Positions 1-7,771 are shown, counted from the stretch's first letter. The stretch: DNA of 16,298 nt from BOKV01 sp041987205 (GCA_041987205.1 JBHIWX010000090.1:1-16298), one strand, 5' to 3'. Notes: generated by a model from the sequence alone, not told the origin. Translations and numbers: made by a program.

Positions 1-1
1 C

Positions 2-334
2 AGCAAGACGCTCGACGTCTTGAAGGCGCAACTCGACGGTTCGCTGCCCGACGACGCCAACATCGTCGTTGCCTATGAACCGGTCTGGGCGATCGGCACC
101 GGCTTGACGGCGACGGCGGACGATATCGAACAGGCGCACCGCTTCATCCGAGAGCAGGTCGAGGCGCGCTACGGCAAGCCGGGCGCCACGATCCGGCTTC
201 TGTATGGCGGTTCGGTCAAGCCGGCCAATGCCGGGGAGATCCTCGGCGTCGCCAATGTCGACGGCGCCCTGGTCGGCGGCGCCAGCCTGAAGGCGGCCGA
301 CTTCCTCGGCATCTGCCAGGCTTGCCCTGCATAA
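2..334 (+). CDS. tpiA: Triosephosphate isomerase, C-terminal part (5' end outside window)
   Basis: Triosephosphate isomerase interconverts dihydroxyacetone phosphate and glyceraldehyde 3-phosphate in cytoplasmic glycolysis and gluconeogenesis. The window holds the last 110 codons, and the reading frame is open from base 2, so the start lies upstream. The motif AYEPVWAIGTG carries the catalytic glutamate (codon 77-79) and the start of mobile loop 6. LLYGGSVKPAN and the later DGALVGGASL match the phosphate-binding loops of the TIM barrel. The protein ends normally at a TAA stop. An oxidoreductase gene follows 28 bases downstream on the same strand and may be co-transcribed. The family assignment is secure because the motifs are nearly invariant. 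Confidence 0.97.
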   Translation, partial: SKTLDVLKAQLDGSLPDDANIVVAYEPVWAIGTGLTATADDIEQAHRFIREQVEARYGKPGATIRLLYGGSVKPANAGEILGVANVDGALVGGASLKAADFLGICQACPA

Positions 335-362
335 CAGGCGCAGACCGCGGGGGAGGGAAACC

Positions 363-1337
363 ATGAAGGCTGCGGTATACGACCGATATGGCCCGCCCGA
401 GGTCGTTACTTTGCGCGACATCGACAGGCCGGCGATCAAGCCGGAAGATGTATTGGTCGAAATCGCTGCCACCTCCGTCACCACCGCAGACTTGCGCATT
501 CGCGCCTCCGCCTTTCCGGGCGGCATGTGGCTGATGGGGCGCTTGATGATGGGGCTGTTCAGCCCCCGCCACAGGGTGCTCGGCAGCGAGTTTGCCGGTC
601 GCATCGTGGAAACGGGCGAGGGTGTCACACGCTTCAAGGTTGGTGAAGCTGTCTACGGCATGAGTGCCGATTTCAGCGCACATGCCGAATTTCTGGCGAT
701 CGGTGAAAAGGCATGCATCGGCATCAAGCCCGACGGGATCGGTTTCGAGGAAGCTGCCGCTATGCCGTTCGGCGCGCTTTGTGCACTCGTCTTCCTGCGC
801 GATTTCGCAAAGGTGCAGAAGAGCTGGAAGGTGCTGATCGCCGGTGCTTCGGGCGGCGTCGGCGTCTATGCGGTGCAGATCGCCAAACATCTGGGCGCCG
901 AGGTCACGGCGGTTTGCAGCGCGTCGAATCACCAACTGGTCGAAAGCCTGGGTGCCGACCACCTGATCGACTATCGCGCGACGGATTTCACGCGCGAGGA
1001 TGAACGCTACGAGTTGATCTTCGACACCGCCGGCACGACGAGCTTCGCCCGCGCCCAAAAGGCACTGAAGCCGCACGGCATTTTCCTGCCGCTCGAATTC
1101 GGCCTGGCCGATGCCTTCCGGGCGCTGGCGGCGAAGATTTCGGGCGGCCCCCGGATGCTGCTGCGCGTCAGCGGCGACAGCATGGAAGACCTTGAAACGG
1201 TGAGCGAACTGATGGGCCAGGGCGCCCTCAGACCGGTCATCGACTCCACTTTTCCGCTTGAGGGCGTTGTCGGTGCCTATCGCCGCGTCGAAACCCGCCA
1301 CAAGACGGGCAGCGTGGTGCTGCGAGTCGCCGATTGA
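363..1337 (+). CDS. NAD(P)-dependent medium-chain oxidoreductase, quinone oxidoreductase-like (zinc-free)
   Basis: This 324-residue cytoplasmic protein belongs to the medium-chain dehydrogenase/reductase superfamily. The N-terminal GroES-like part starts MKAAVYDRYGPPEVV and includes VLGSEFAGRIVETGEGV. The nucleotide-binding part has the glycine-rich AGASGGVG at about residues 160-167, followed by AVQIAKHLGAEVTAVCS, which suits an NADPH-type Rossmann fold. The cysteine cluster of the structural zinc lobe and the catalytic-zinc ligands of true alcohol dehydrogenases are not seen, so a quinone or enone reductase is more likely than a zinc alcohol dehydrogenase. The end, ETRHKTGSVVLRV, is typical of the family. 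A purine-rich GGGGGAGGGA just before the ATG fits a ribosome binding site. The gene follows tpiA by 28 bases. The substrate cannot be read from the sequence. Confidence 0.88.
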   Translation: MKAAVYDRYGPPEVVTLRDIDRPAIKPEDVLVEIAATSVTTADLRIRASAFPGGMWLMGRLMMGLFSPRHRVLGSEFAGRIVETGEGVTRFKVGEAVYGMSADFSAHAEFLAIGEKACIGIKPDGIGFEEAAAMPFGALCALVFLRDFAKVQKSWKVLIAGASGGVGVYAVQIAKHLGAEVTAVCSASNHQLVESLGADHLIDYRATDFTREDERYELIFDTAGTTSFARAQKALKPHGIFLPLEFGLADAFRALAAKISGGPRMLLRVSGDSMEDLETVSELMGQGALRPVIDSTFPLEGVVGAYRRVETRHKTGSVVLRVAD

Positions 1338-1415
1338 TGCGGACAGACCGGAAACCAGACGCCGCTTCGCTCCGGCGATGCGACAATCCTTCCCCTTCAC
1401 ACTTGCAGGGTCGCC

Positions 1416-1444
1416 TTGGATTTAAGGCCTGCCGATCCTATATT
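1416..1444 (+). promoter_or_regulatory. Candidate sigma-70 promoter for the cyclase gene
   Basis: TTGGAT at 1416-1421 and TATATT at 1439-1444 are separated by exactly 17 bases, inside the 181-base gap between the oxidoreductase and cyclase genes. The -10 element is close to consensus and the -35 element fits the alphaproteobacterial CTTG pattern. Transcription would start near 1451, about 70 bases before the TTG start of the cyclase. This suggests that the cyclase is transcribed independently of tpiA. Confidence 0.55.
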
Positions 1445-1518
1445 GCGGCTGTCCAGCGTCCCCAAAGTGCAGAATATCCGAGGGACCTCGTCCGCTGTTA
1501 TTCGGGAAGGCGGCCACT

Positions 1519-2349
1519 TTGAAACGCAAACTGACCACCGTCTTCTGTGCCGACGCCCAGAACTACGGAAAGCTGATGGCACGGGACGAGCGCGGTACGC
1601 TCGAGCGCCTCAACCGTTACCGTTCGATCATGGAAAGCCAGTTCGCCGTGCATGAAGGGCGAATGGTGAACACCTGGGGCGACGCGATCATCGCGGAATT
1701 CTCCAGCGTGGTGGAAGCTGTCCGCTGCGCGGTCGAAATCCAGGACGCGCTCGGCGCGGAAAACCGCAGCCTGCCGGACGACCAGCAGATGTGGTTCCGC
1801 ATCGGCATCAATCTCGGTGATGTGATGAGCGAGGGCGACGACATCTATGGCGATGGCGTCAACGTTGCCTCCCGGCTGGAGGCCATCGCCGATCCCGGCG
1901 GCGTCATGGTCTCGCCAAGCGTCTACGAGTTCGCCCACAAGCAACTGGCTGTCGGCTTCGACTTCGCCGGCACGAAGCAGGTCAAGGAAGGCGAGGACCC
2001 CGTCTCCGGTTACCGCGTTCGTATCGGCGGCGCCAACCGACCGCCGGAAGAGGAAGTGGCGGGAGCGGGCTTTTCTGCGTTCGCAGCGTCAGCCGGTGCC
2101 AAACCGCAGCGCGACGGCCCCACCGCATGGGAACAGCTTCAGGCACGCTACGAGAAATTCCGCGTCTGGTTCGACCAGCAGGACCGCAAGGTCCGGTTTT
2201 CGGTGATGATGATCGGCTTCTTTTTCGCGATCAACCTGTTCTTCTCAGGCATCGCCACGCCCTGGTTCATTTTCCCCTCGGCACCGTTCTTCTTTCACAT
2301 CCTGCTGAGAAGGCGAAAAGCCGGTGACGGAAAGGCCGATCATGGATAG
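1519..2349 (+). CDS. Class III adenylate/guanylate cyclase with C-terminal two-helix membrane anchor
   Basis: This 276-residue protein should make a cyclic nucleotide (cAMP or cGMP) from the triphosphate. The catalytic domain fills about residues 1-170. Asp12 (FCADAQNYGKLM) and Asp55 (NTWGDAIIAEF) match the two metal-binding aspartates, Asp108 (DIYGDGVN) the base-recognition Asp, and Asn115 and Arg119 (GVNVASRLE) the transition-state pair. The position usually held by the base-recognising Lys is Asn51. After a linker of about 45 residues, two hydrophobic segments (about 227-245 and 248-263) and a basic RRRK suggest an inner-membrane anchor with the enzyme in the cytoplasm. No sensor domain precedes the catalytic domain. 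The TTG start is chosen because GGGAAGG (1504-1510) lies 8 bases upstream and the domain begins at once. Cyclase fold is near certain; nucleotide specificity is open. Confidence 0.9.
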   Translation: MKRKLTTVFCADAQNYGKLMARDERGTLERLNRYRSIMESQFAVHEGRMVNTWGDAIIAEFSSVVEAVRCAVEIQDALGAENRSLPDDQQMWFRIGINLGDVMSEGDDIYGDGVNVASRLEAIADPGGVMVSPSVYEFAHKQLAVGFDFAGTKQVKEGEDPVSGYRVRIGGANRPPEEEVAGAGFSAFAASAGAKPQRDGPTAWEQLQARYEKFRVWFDQQDRKVRFSVMMIGFFFAINLFFSGIATPWFIFPSAPFFFHILLRRRKAGDGKADHG

Positions 2350-2479
2350 TCGGCAACACGGGTCGGAAGGCAGGGGAACAGGGCTTTATTTGATACGGAC
2401 CATCGTGTAGAAACCCGCCAACTTTGAAGGTTGCGCGGCCCGTCAGGGCAGGGCGCGACACAAAATCTCTGGAAGAAGC

Positions 2480-2878
2480 ATGGAAACGGTAATCATTGTC
2501 ATCCACCTGATGGTGGTCGTGGCGCTCGTCGGAGTGGTCCTGCTGCAGCGCTCGGAAGGCGGCGCGCTGGGCATGGGCGGCGGAGGCGGCGGCTTCATGT
2601 CGGCGCGCGGCGCGGCCAATGCGCTGACCCGCACGACGGCGATCCTGGCGGCGGCCTTCTTCATCACCTCGATCGCACTCGGCGTCATCGCCAAGATCAA
2701 CGAGCAGCCCGAAGACATCCTCGACCGCATTCCGGCACAGACCCAGCCCTCGACGAGCGGCGGTGAGACCGGCACGGGCGGCGGCATCTTCGACCAGCTC
2801 GCGCCGCAGGGCGGCACGCAGATCCCCGAGGGTGGCGCTGAGACGCCGAGCGAACCGCAGGTACCGAGCGGCCAGTAA
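2480..2878 (+). CDS. secG: Preprotein translocase subunit SecG
   Basis: SecG is the small auxiliary subunit of the SecYEG inner-membrane protein channel. The 132-residue product has two transmembrane helices, at about residues 2-22 and 50-71. They flank the family signature VVLLQRSEGGALGMGGGG and the following FMSARGAANALTRTTAIL. A hydrophilic tail of about 60 residues, rich in Gly, Pro, Gln and Thr, follows. It makes the protein longer than enterobacterial SecG (about 110 residues), and such tails are common in alphaproteobacteria. GGAAGAAG at 2471-2478 serves as the ribosome binding site very close to the ATG. The 130-base gap from the cyclase gene suggests a separate promoter, but I could not pick one convincingly. 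A strong terminator follows. Confidence 0.96.
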   Translation: METVIIVIHLMVVVALVGVVLLQRSEGGALGMGGGGGGFMSARGAANALTRTTAILAAAFFITSIALGVIAKINEQPEDILDRIPAQTQPSTSGGETGTGGGIFDQLAPQGGTQIPEGGAETPSEPQVPSGQ

Positions 2879-2899
2879 GCGTCGCCACGGCACAGTCAC

Positions 2900-2932
2900 A
2901 GCGCCCGGCCGAAACGCCGGGCGCTTTCTTTT
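2900..2932 (+). terminator. Rho-independent terminator after secG
   Basis: A perfect 9-base-pair GC-rich stem (2901-2909 with 2916-2924) extends by one A-T pair and closes a 6-base loop, CGAAAC. It is followed directly by TTTCTTTT. It starts about 22 bases after the secG stop. This is the clearest intrinsic terminator in the window, and it implies that pyrG has its own promoter in the 127 bases that follow. Confidence 0.9.
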
Positions 2933-3059
2933 GAATCGGGGCCGGACCGATCGGCGCGGGCATGCACGTCCCGCCGGCATTTGCCCTGTGGACATCCGGG
3001 AAAGACGACATGGCTTTTGGCTTTGCGAATCGGATCGATTGGGATAGGGCTTAATTCCC

Positions 3060-4688
3060 ATGGCGCGATACGTATTCATTACCGGCGGCGTGGTTTCCTC
3101 CCTTGGAAAAGGCATCGCATCGGCAGCGCTGGGCGCGCTGTTGCAGGCACGCGGCTATCGCGTTCGCCTGAGGAAACTCGACCCCTATCTCAACGTCGAT
3201 CCGGGCACGATGAGCCCGTATCAGCATGGCGAGGTCTTCGTCACCGATGACGGGGCGGAGACCGATCTCGACCTCGGCCATTACGAGCGCTTCACCGGCC
3301 GCTCGGCCAATGCCCGCGACAACATCACCACGGGCCGCATCTACCAGAACATTCTCGAGAAGGAGCGCCACGGCGACTATCTCGGCGCGACCGTTCAGGT
3401 GATCCCGCACGTCACCAACGAGATCAAGGAATTCGTCCTCGAGGGCAATGAGAACTACGATTTCGTTTTGTGCGAGATCGGCGGCACGGTGGGCGACATC
3501 GAGGCGATGCCGTTCATGGAGGCGATCCGCCAGCTCGGCAACGATTTGCCGCGTGGCGGCGCGGTCTATGTCCATCTCACCCTGATGCCGTTCATCCCGG
3601 CGGCGGGCGAACTCAAGACCAAGCCGACCCAGCATTCGGTCAAGGAATTGCGCGGCATCGGCATCGCGCCCGACATCCTGCTGGTGCGCGCCGACCGCGA
3701 AATTCCGGAAGAAGAACGGCGCAAGCTGTCGCTGTTCTGCAATGTGCGCCCCTCGGCCGTCATCCAGGCGCTCGATGTCGCCAACATCTACGACGTGCCG
3801 CTCGCCTATCACGAGGAAGGCCTCGACGCGGAGGTGCTGTCCGCCTTCGGCATCGACCCGGCGCCGCTGCCCAAGATGGAGCGCTGGAACGAGGTCGCCG
3901 ATCGCGTCCACAATCCCGAAGGCGAGGTGACCATCGCCATCGTCGGCAAGTATACCGGCCTGAAGGACGCCTACAAATCGCTGATCGAGGCGCTACACCA
4001 TGGCGGCATGGCCAACCGCGTGCGTGTCAAGCTCGACTGGATCGAATCGGAGGTCTTCGAGAAGGAAGACCCCGCGCCCTGGCTCGAAAAGGTGCACGGC
4101 ATCCTGGTGCCCGGCGGATTCGGCGAGCGCGGCTCGGAAGGCAAGATCGCCGCCGCCGGCTTCGCGCGCGAAAAGAAGATCCCCTATTTCGGCATCTGCT
4201 TCGGCATGCAGATGGCATGCATCGAGGCGGCTCGCTCACTCGCCGGCGTCGAGAATGCGTCCTCGACCGAATTCGGCGAGACGAAAGAGCCGGTCGTCGG
4301 CCTGATGACTGAGTGGTTGAAGGGCAATGCGCTCGAAAAGCGCAAGGCGAGCGGCGATCTCGGCGGCACGATGCGGCTTGGCGCCTATCCCGCAAGGCTC
4401 GATCCAGAATCGCGCATCGCCGCGATCTATGGCAGCACCGAAATTTCCGAACGGCATCGTCATCGCTACGAGGTCAATGTCGACTACAAGGAGAAGCTCG
4501 AGGCCTGCGGCCTGTCCTTCGCCGGCATGAGCCCTGACGGCGTGCTGCCCGAGACGGTCGAATATCCCGACCATCCCTGGTTCATCGGCGTGCAGTATCA
4601 CCCTGAACTGAAGTCGCGCCCCTTCGAACCGCACCCGCTGTTCTCGTCCTTCATCGAGGCTGCGGTGGAACAGAGCCGACTGGTGTAG
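3060..4688 (+). CDS. pyrG: CTP synthase (glutamine-hydrolysing)
   Basis: CTP synthase aminates UTP to CTP with ATP and glutamine, the last step of pyrimidine nucleotide synthesis in the cytoplasm. The 542-residue length is standard. The N-terminal synthetase domain opens with YVFITGGVVSSLGKGIASA, the nucleotide-binding loop, then KLDPYLNVDPGTMSP and HGEVFVTDDGAETDLDLGHYERF. The C-terminal class I glutamine amidotransferase domain has the nucleophile Cys380 in YFGICFGMQ and the His514/Glu516 pair in GVQYHPELKSRP. All catalytic residues expected of the family are present. The Shine-Dalgarno sequence is weak: only GGGATAGGG, about 11 bases before the ATG. The product supplies CTP that KdsB uses to activate the Kdo made through kdsA, which is encoded farther along this window. 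Confidence 0.98.
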   Translation: MARYVFITGGVVSSLGKGIASAALGALLQARGYRVRLRKLDPYLNVDPGTMSPYQHGEVFVTDDGAETDLDLGHYERFTGRSANARDNITTGRIYQNILEKERHGDYLGATVQVIPHVTNEIKEFVLEGNENYDFVLCEIGGTVGDIEAMPFMEAIRQLGNDLPRGGAVYVHLTLMPFIPAAGELKTKPTQHSVKELRGIGIAPDILLVRADREIPEEERRKLSLFCNVRPSAVIQALDVANIYDVPLAYHEEGLDAEVLSAFGIDPAPLPKMERWNEVADRVHNPEGEVTIAIVGKYTGLKDAYKSLIEALHHGGMANRVRVKLDWIESEVFEKEDPAPWLEKVHGILVPGGFGERGSEGKIAAAGFAREKKIPYFGICFGMQMACIEAARSLAGVENASSTEFGETKEPVVGLMTEWLKGNALEKRKASGDLGGTMRLGAYPARLDPESRIAAIYGSTEISERHRHRYEVNVDYKEKLEACGLSFAGMSPDGVLPETVEYPDHPWFIGVQYHPELKSRPFEPHPLFSSFIEAAVEQSRLV

Positions 4689-4699
4689 CTCACTCCTTC

Positions 4700-4824
4700 G
4701 TCATCCTCGAGCCGGCCGAAGACCGAGACCCGAGGACCCATTTCGTTACAGTTCGTCAATCCAGGCGGTCCGTATCCGGTATCGCCGTCACGGAATGGAT
4801 CGTCGGGTCAATCCCGACGATGAC
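4700..4824. repeat. Intergenic palindromic repeat element between pyrG and the EamA gene
   Basis: Two related arms face each other. The left arm (4700-4742) begins GTCATCCTCG and ends CCCGAGGACCCATT. The right arm (4794-4824) begins AATGGATCGTCGGG and ends CCCGACGATGAC. The right arm is itself a perfect hairpin, a 9-base-pair stem (4799-4807 with 4813-4821) around TCAAT. The sequence style (GTCATCCTCGG... GGATCCATT) resembles the dispersed palindromic repeats between genes of many Rhizobiales; that link comes from memory and was not searched. The element lies between convergent genes and could also help to end transcription from both sides. Confidence 0.65.
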
Positions 4825-4835
4825 GATCATGTAGT

Positions 4836-5834
4836 TCAACTGCCGCCTTTTGCTTGCACCTTTCCCCGGCGCCAATTGACCACCAGAATACCGGCGGCGA
4901 CGAGCGCAACGCCGAAGGCGTCGCGCAGCGACAACGGTTCGCCGAGCAGGAAGAAGGCGATGGCAACGCCGAAAATCGGATTTAAAAAGTGGAAGGCACT
5001 GGCGGATGCCGCCGTGACCGTCTTGACCAGCCAGAACCAGATCAGCGTCGCGACGATCCCCGGCATGAGTACCTGATAGGCGAAGGCGACCAGCACTTCC
5101 GTGTTGAGGTCGAACGCGGTCACATCCTCGAAGATCAGCGCCAGCGGGATGCAGCCCAACGCGCCGATCAGCATCTGGCAGGCGACGACCATCAACAGCC
5201 CGGTGCCGAAATCGCCGCGCTTGACCGTTAGCGTGGCAGCGGAAAGCGCAAGCACGCCGGCAAGCGCCAGTCCGACACCGAAGAGATCGATGCCACCGGC
5301 GATGCGGGTCGCCATGATCCAGACCACGCCGGCAAAGCCGATCGCGAGGCCGGTTGCCTTGATCGGTCCAACGCGCTCACCAATCGTGAATGGTGCAAGC
5401 GCCGCCACGATGAGCGGCATGGCGCTGGCGATGATCGCGGCCAGACCTGCGGGAATGCGTGTCATCGCCGCGAAGAACAGGCCGAGATAGAGCGTGTTCT
5501 GGCACAGGCCCAGTATGATGATGGCGCGCCATGCGGCCCGGCCGCGCGGCAGCTTTTGGCCCAGCGCAGCAGCTATCGAGGCAGCCAGCGCGGCGGCAAC
5601 GAAGAAGCGCGCCGCCGAAACGGTGAATGGCGGGATGTGGGCGACGATGATCTTGGCGACCGAAAAGGCCGAGCTCCAGATCAGCGCGAAGGCCAGCCCC
5701 ATGACGATGACGAGCCAGAGCGCGACGCCGGAACCTTCAGCCTGCGCTGTGGGCTGGGAATCGTCACGGGATGGAGAGGCCTGCATCGAATTTGTCCGGA
5801 CGCTGAGGGCGAACGCCGTCAAGGCAAGCGCCAC
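4836..5834 (-). CDS. EamA (DMT superfamily) transporter, ten membrane helices
   Basis: The product (332 residues from the first GTG) is a polytopic inner-membrane protein with two tandem EamA repeats. The first spans roughly residues 38-175 and the second roughly 185-322, with about ten hydrophobic helices in all. The start of repeat one, LVIVMGLAFALIWSSAFSVAKIIVAHIPPFTVSAARFF, and the SAMPLIVAALAPFTIGERV segment are typical of drug/metabolite exporters. The end of repeat two reads FLNPIFGVAIAFFLLGEPLSLRDAFGVALVAAGILVVN. The start is uncertain: ATG at 5786 (residue 17) is an alternative, and neither has a clear ribosome binding site. The family includes exporters of amino acids and metabolites, and the substrate cannot be predicted. 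The gene lies 82 bases after the GGDEF-EAL gene on the same strand and may be co-transcribed with it. Confidence 0.9.
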   Translation of the reverse strand: MALALTAFALSVRTNSMQASPSRDDSQPTAQAEGSGVALWLVIVMGLAFALIWSSAFSVAKIIVAHIPPFTVSAARFFVAAALAASIAAALGQKLPRGRAAWRAIIILGLCQNTLYLGLFFAAMTRIPAGLAAIIASAMPLIVAALAPFTIGERVGPIKATGLAIGFAGVVWIMATRIAGGIDLFGVGLALAGVLALSAATLTVKRGDFGTGLLMVVACQMLIGALGCIPLALIFEDVTAFDLNTEVLVAFAYQVLMPGIVATLIWFWLVKTVTAASASAFHFLNPIFGVAIAFFLLGEPLSLRDAFGVALVAAGILVVNWRRGKVQAKGGS

Positions 5835-5916
5835 GCTGGCGCAAGGCGTTCAGGGAGGCGACGGTTAGCACCGCGCGAGAGATGAATCCAGCGATGTAAC
5901 TGAGGGAGAAGAGGCG

Positions 5917-7506
5917 TCAGGCAGTAAAGCGTCGACGGGATGCGGGTTTGGCAACTTCTGTTTTGATCGGCTCGAGAAAGGCACCGAGCTGGTTGGCCGG
6001 CAGCGCCTTGCCGAAGAGAAAGCCCTGGCCGAAGACGCAGCCCAGATCCTTGAGTTGGATGGACTGGCTCATCCGCTCGATGCCCTCGGCCGTGGTGTCG
6101 ATGCCGAGCCCGTTGGCGAGCATGATGACGGCGCGGATGATACGCGCTTGTTTCTCGTCGTTCTCGAAGGCCTCGACGAAGCTCTGGTCGATCTTGATGA
6201 CGTCGAAGGGAAAACGCGAAAGCTGGAACAGGCTTGAATAGCCAGTGCCGAAATCGTCCAGCGCCAGCTTGACCCCGGCGTTATGGAGTTCGTTGAGCAC
6301 GGCCTCGGCGGTGTCCGGATCGCGAATGAGCGCGCTCTCGGTCACCTCGATTACCAGTCGCTCGGCCGGCAGGCCGGCATCCGATAGGATTTTCAGGATG
6401 CGCAGGCCGAGCAGGCGGTCGGCAAGTTGCCAGGGCGAGATGTTGAACGACAGACTCGTTTGTTCCGGCCATGCCCGCGCATCACGGCATGCTTTTTTCA
6501 GCAATTTTTCGGACAGTTCGACGATCAGCCCCTTTTTCTCGGCCAGATCGATGAAGATCGAGGGCGGAACAAGGCCGTCTCCCTCGCGGTTCCAGCGCGC
6601 GAGTGCCTCGAACCCGTGCACGCGGCCGGTCTTGAGGTCGATGATGGGCTGGTAGTGCGGTTCGATTTCGTCATTGTGCACGGCGCGGGTCAGGTCCCGT
6701 TCCAGCTCGGCGCGGCGATTGAGCATATCCTCCATGCCACGGTCGAACGCAACGATGGCGCGGTGCTGCTTGCGCGCCTGGTTCATTGCGAATTCTGCGC
6801 GGCGGACGGTGCCTTCCAGCGTCGGGGCATCCCTGGGATAGAGCGCATAACCGAGATTGGCCGACACCTCGACCCGCGTACCGTTGATCGTGGCCGGCTC
6901 CCGCAGGGCGTTCATCAGCCGGGAGGAAAAGTGAAACGGGTCGGCGATGCGTTTGCGGTCGGCGATGATGAGAAAGTCGTCGGCGCCGAGGCGCAGGACC
7001 AGTTCATCGCCGGCTATGTGCAGCAGGCGGTCGGACGCCACGACCAGCAACTGGTCGCCGCCTGATTGGCCGAGCAGGTCGTTGGTCTTCCGAAAATCAG
7101 CCAGATCGACCGACACCACGATCCGCGACCATTTGTGGCCGCGCTTCTCGGCTTCCAGGGATTCGGTGAAGAGGTCGGGCAGGCTGTGGCGATTGGGCAG
7201 CCGTGTCAGCAGGTCATGACGCCCGAGCCAGGCGGATTCGTGCTCTGCACTCGCCCTGCGCGCTGCCTCGCGGTTGAGATCGAGCACGCGCCGAATGGCA
7301 TAGATGAAGCCAAAAAATCCGACGATGAGGACCGTCAGGACGATCTCGTCGAGTTCCCATCCCTCATGCGCACGCGAATAGGCATAGAGACGATCAAGCG
7401 CGTCGACCCGAATCGCAATGACGATCAGAAGGATCGCCACCGGGATCAGAAGTATCGCCTCGACAACTGCGTTGCTTGGCTTCGTGGGTGTTCGACGCAT
7501 CTTCAT
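5917..7506 (-). CDS. Membrane-bound GGDEF-EAL protein, probable c-di-GMP phosphodiesterase
   Basis: The protein of 529 residues has two N-terminal membrane helices (about 13-33 and 52-70) around a short periplasmic loop. A degenerate GGDEF domain (about 95-265) and an EAL domain (about 275-515) follow. The GGDEF signature reads GADDF (residues 174-178) and the inhibitory-site Arg is absent, so cyclase activity is unlikely. The EAL domain keeps EALARW (300-305), NISPWQ, EVTES, DDFGTGYSSL, KIDQSFV and AEGIE, the residues expected for cleaving c-di-GMP. ATG at 7506 is chosen because the membrane helices start soon after it; an open frame extends to 7659, but that extra sequence looks unlike protein. 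ATG at 7500 is also possible. The partner process is unknown; biofilm or motility control would be usual for the family. Confidence 0.92.
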   Translation of the reverse strand: MKMRRTPTKPSNAVVEAILLIPVAILLIVIAIRVDALDRLYAYSRAHEGWELDEIVLTVLIVGFFGFIYAIRRVLDLNREAARRASAEHESAWLGRHDLLTRLPNRHSLPDLFTESLEAEKRGHKWSRIVVSVDLADFRKTNDLLGQSGGDQLLVVASDRLLHIAGDELVLRLGADDFLIIADRKRIADPFHFSSRLMNALREPATINGTRVEVSANLGYALYPRDAPTLEGTVRRAEFAMNQARKQHRAIVAFDRGMEDMLNRRAELERDLTRAVHNDEIEPHYQPIIDLKTGRVHGFEALARWNREGDGLVPPSIFIDLAEKKGLIVELSEKLLKKACRDARAWPEQTSLSFNISPWQLADRLLGLRILKILSDAGLPAERLVIEVTESALIRDPDTAEAVLNELHNAGVKLALDDFGTGYSSLFQLSRFPFDVIKIDQSFVEAFENDEKQARIIRAVIMLANGLGIDTTAEGIERMSQSIQLKDLGCVFGQGFLFGKALPANQLGAFLEPIKTEVAKPASRRRFTA

Positions 7507-7562
7507 CGGGACTTTAATCCCTGTTCTCGACTCAAACTCTAGCACGGCGCGAATTAAATTTC

Positions 7563-7630
7563 CCTTAGGTAAACCACTGGCATTGCCGCCAACTGGGCAT
7601 AACTGTCGCCGTTTCCGCCACCTAAGGTGG
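7563..7630. promoter_or_regulatory. Pair of CCTWAGG motifs upstream of the GGDEF-EAL gene
   Basis: CCTTAGG occurs at 7563-7569 and CCTAAGG at 7621-7627. The second lies inside a 13-base interrupted palindrome, CCACCT-A-AGGTGG (7618-7630). The starts of the two motifs are 58 bases apart in the non-coding stretch upstream of the - strand gene that starts at 7506. Paired symmetric sites at such a distance could be operators for one regulator. No matching factor is known to me. Confidence 0.25.
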
Positions 7631-7743
7631 AAGTTTGACGAAAAAGGGTCGCTGGACACGCATGCCGGGCAGAAAGCCTGCCCTGTGGATTAATTGAGGC
7701 CAATCGCGGTCCACCCATGCCCAACGTCTGCGGTTGTCCCGAA

Positions 7744-7771
7744 TTGACTTGCCGCGCGCAGGCGTTAGCCT
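7744..7771 (+). promoter_or_regulatory. Candidate promoter for the exported protein gene at 7800
   Basis: TTGACT (7744-7749) and TAGCCT (7766-7771) are separated by 16 bases. The transcription start would be near 7778, about 20 bases before the ATG at 7800. The -35 element is strong and the -10 is only fair. The divergent GGDEF-EAL gene starts at 7506, so this 293-base region probably drives genes in both directions. Confidence 0.4.

Noticed and set aside
216..1400. Open frame of 394 codons on the - strand
   Set aside because: It lies opposite the end of tpiA and the oxidoreductase gene, both with clear family motifs. Its translation is rich in His, Arg, Asp and Ala, as expected for the antisense of GC-rich genes.
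2267..3115. Open frame of 282 codons on the - strand across secG
   Set aside because: It runs through secG, its terminator and the start of pyrG, and the translation is Arg/Ala-rich without motifs.
7507..7659. 51-codon N-terminal extension of the GGDEF-EAL protein
   Set aside because: The extra residues look unlike a conserved protein and cover the probable control region. The ATG at 7506 leads straight into the membrane helices.
7667..7683. GGGCAG/CTGCCC hairpin between the divergent GGDEF-EAL and exported protein genes
   Set aside because: The stem is only 6 base pairs, has no T-tract and does not sit at the end of a gene.
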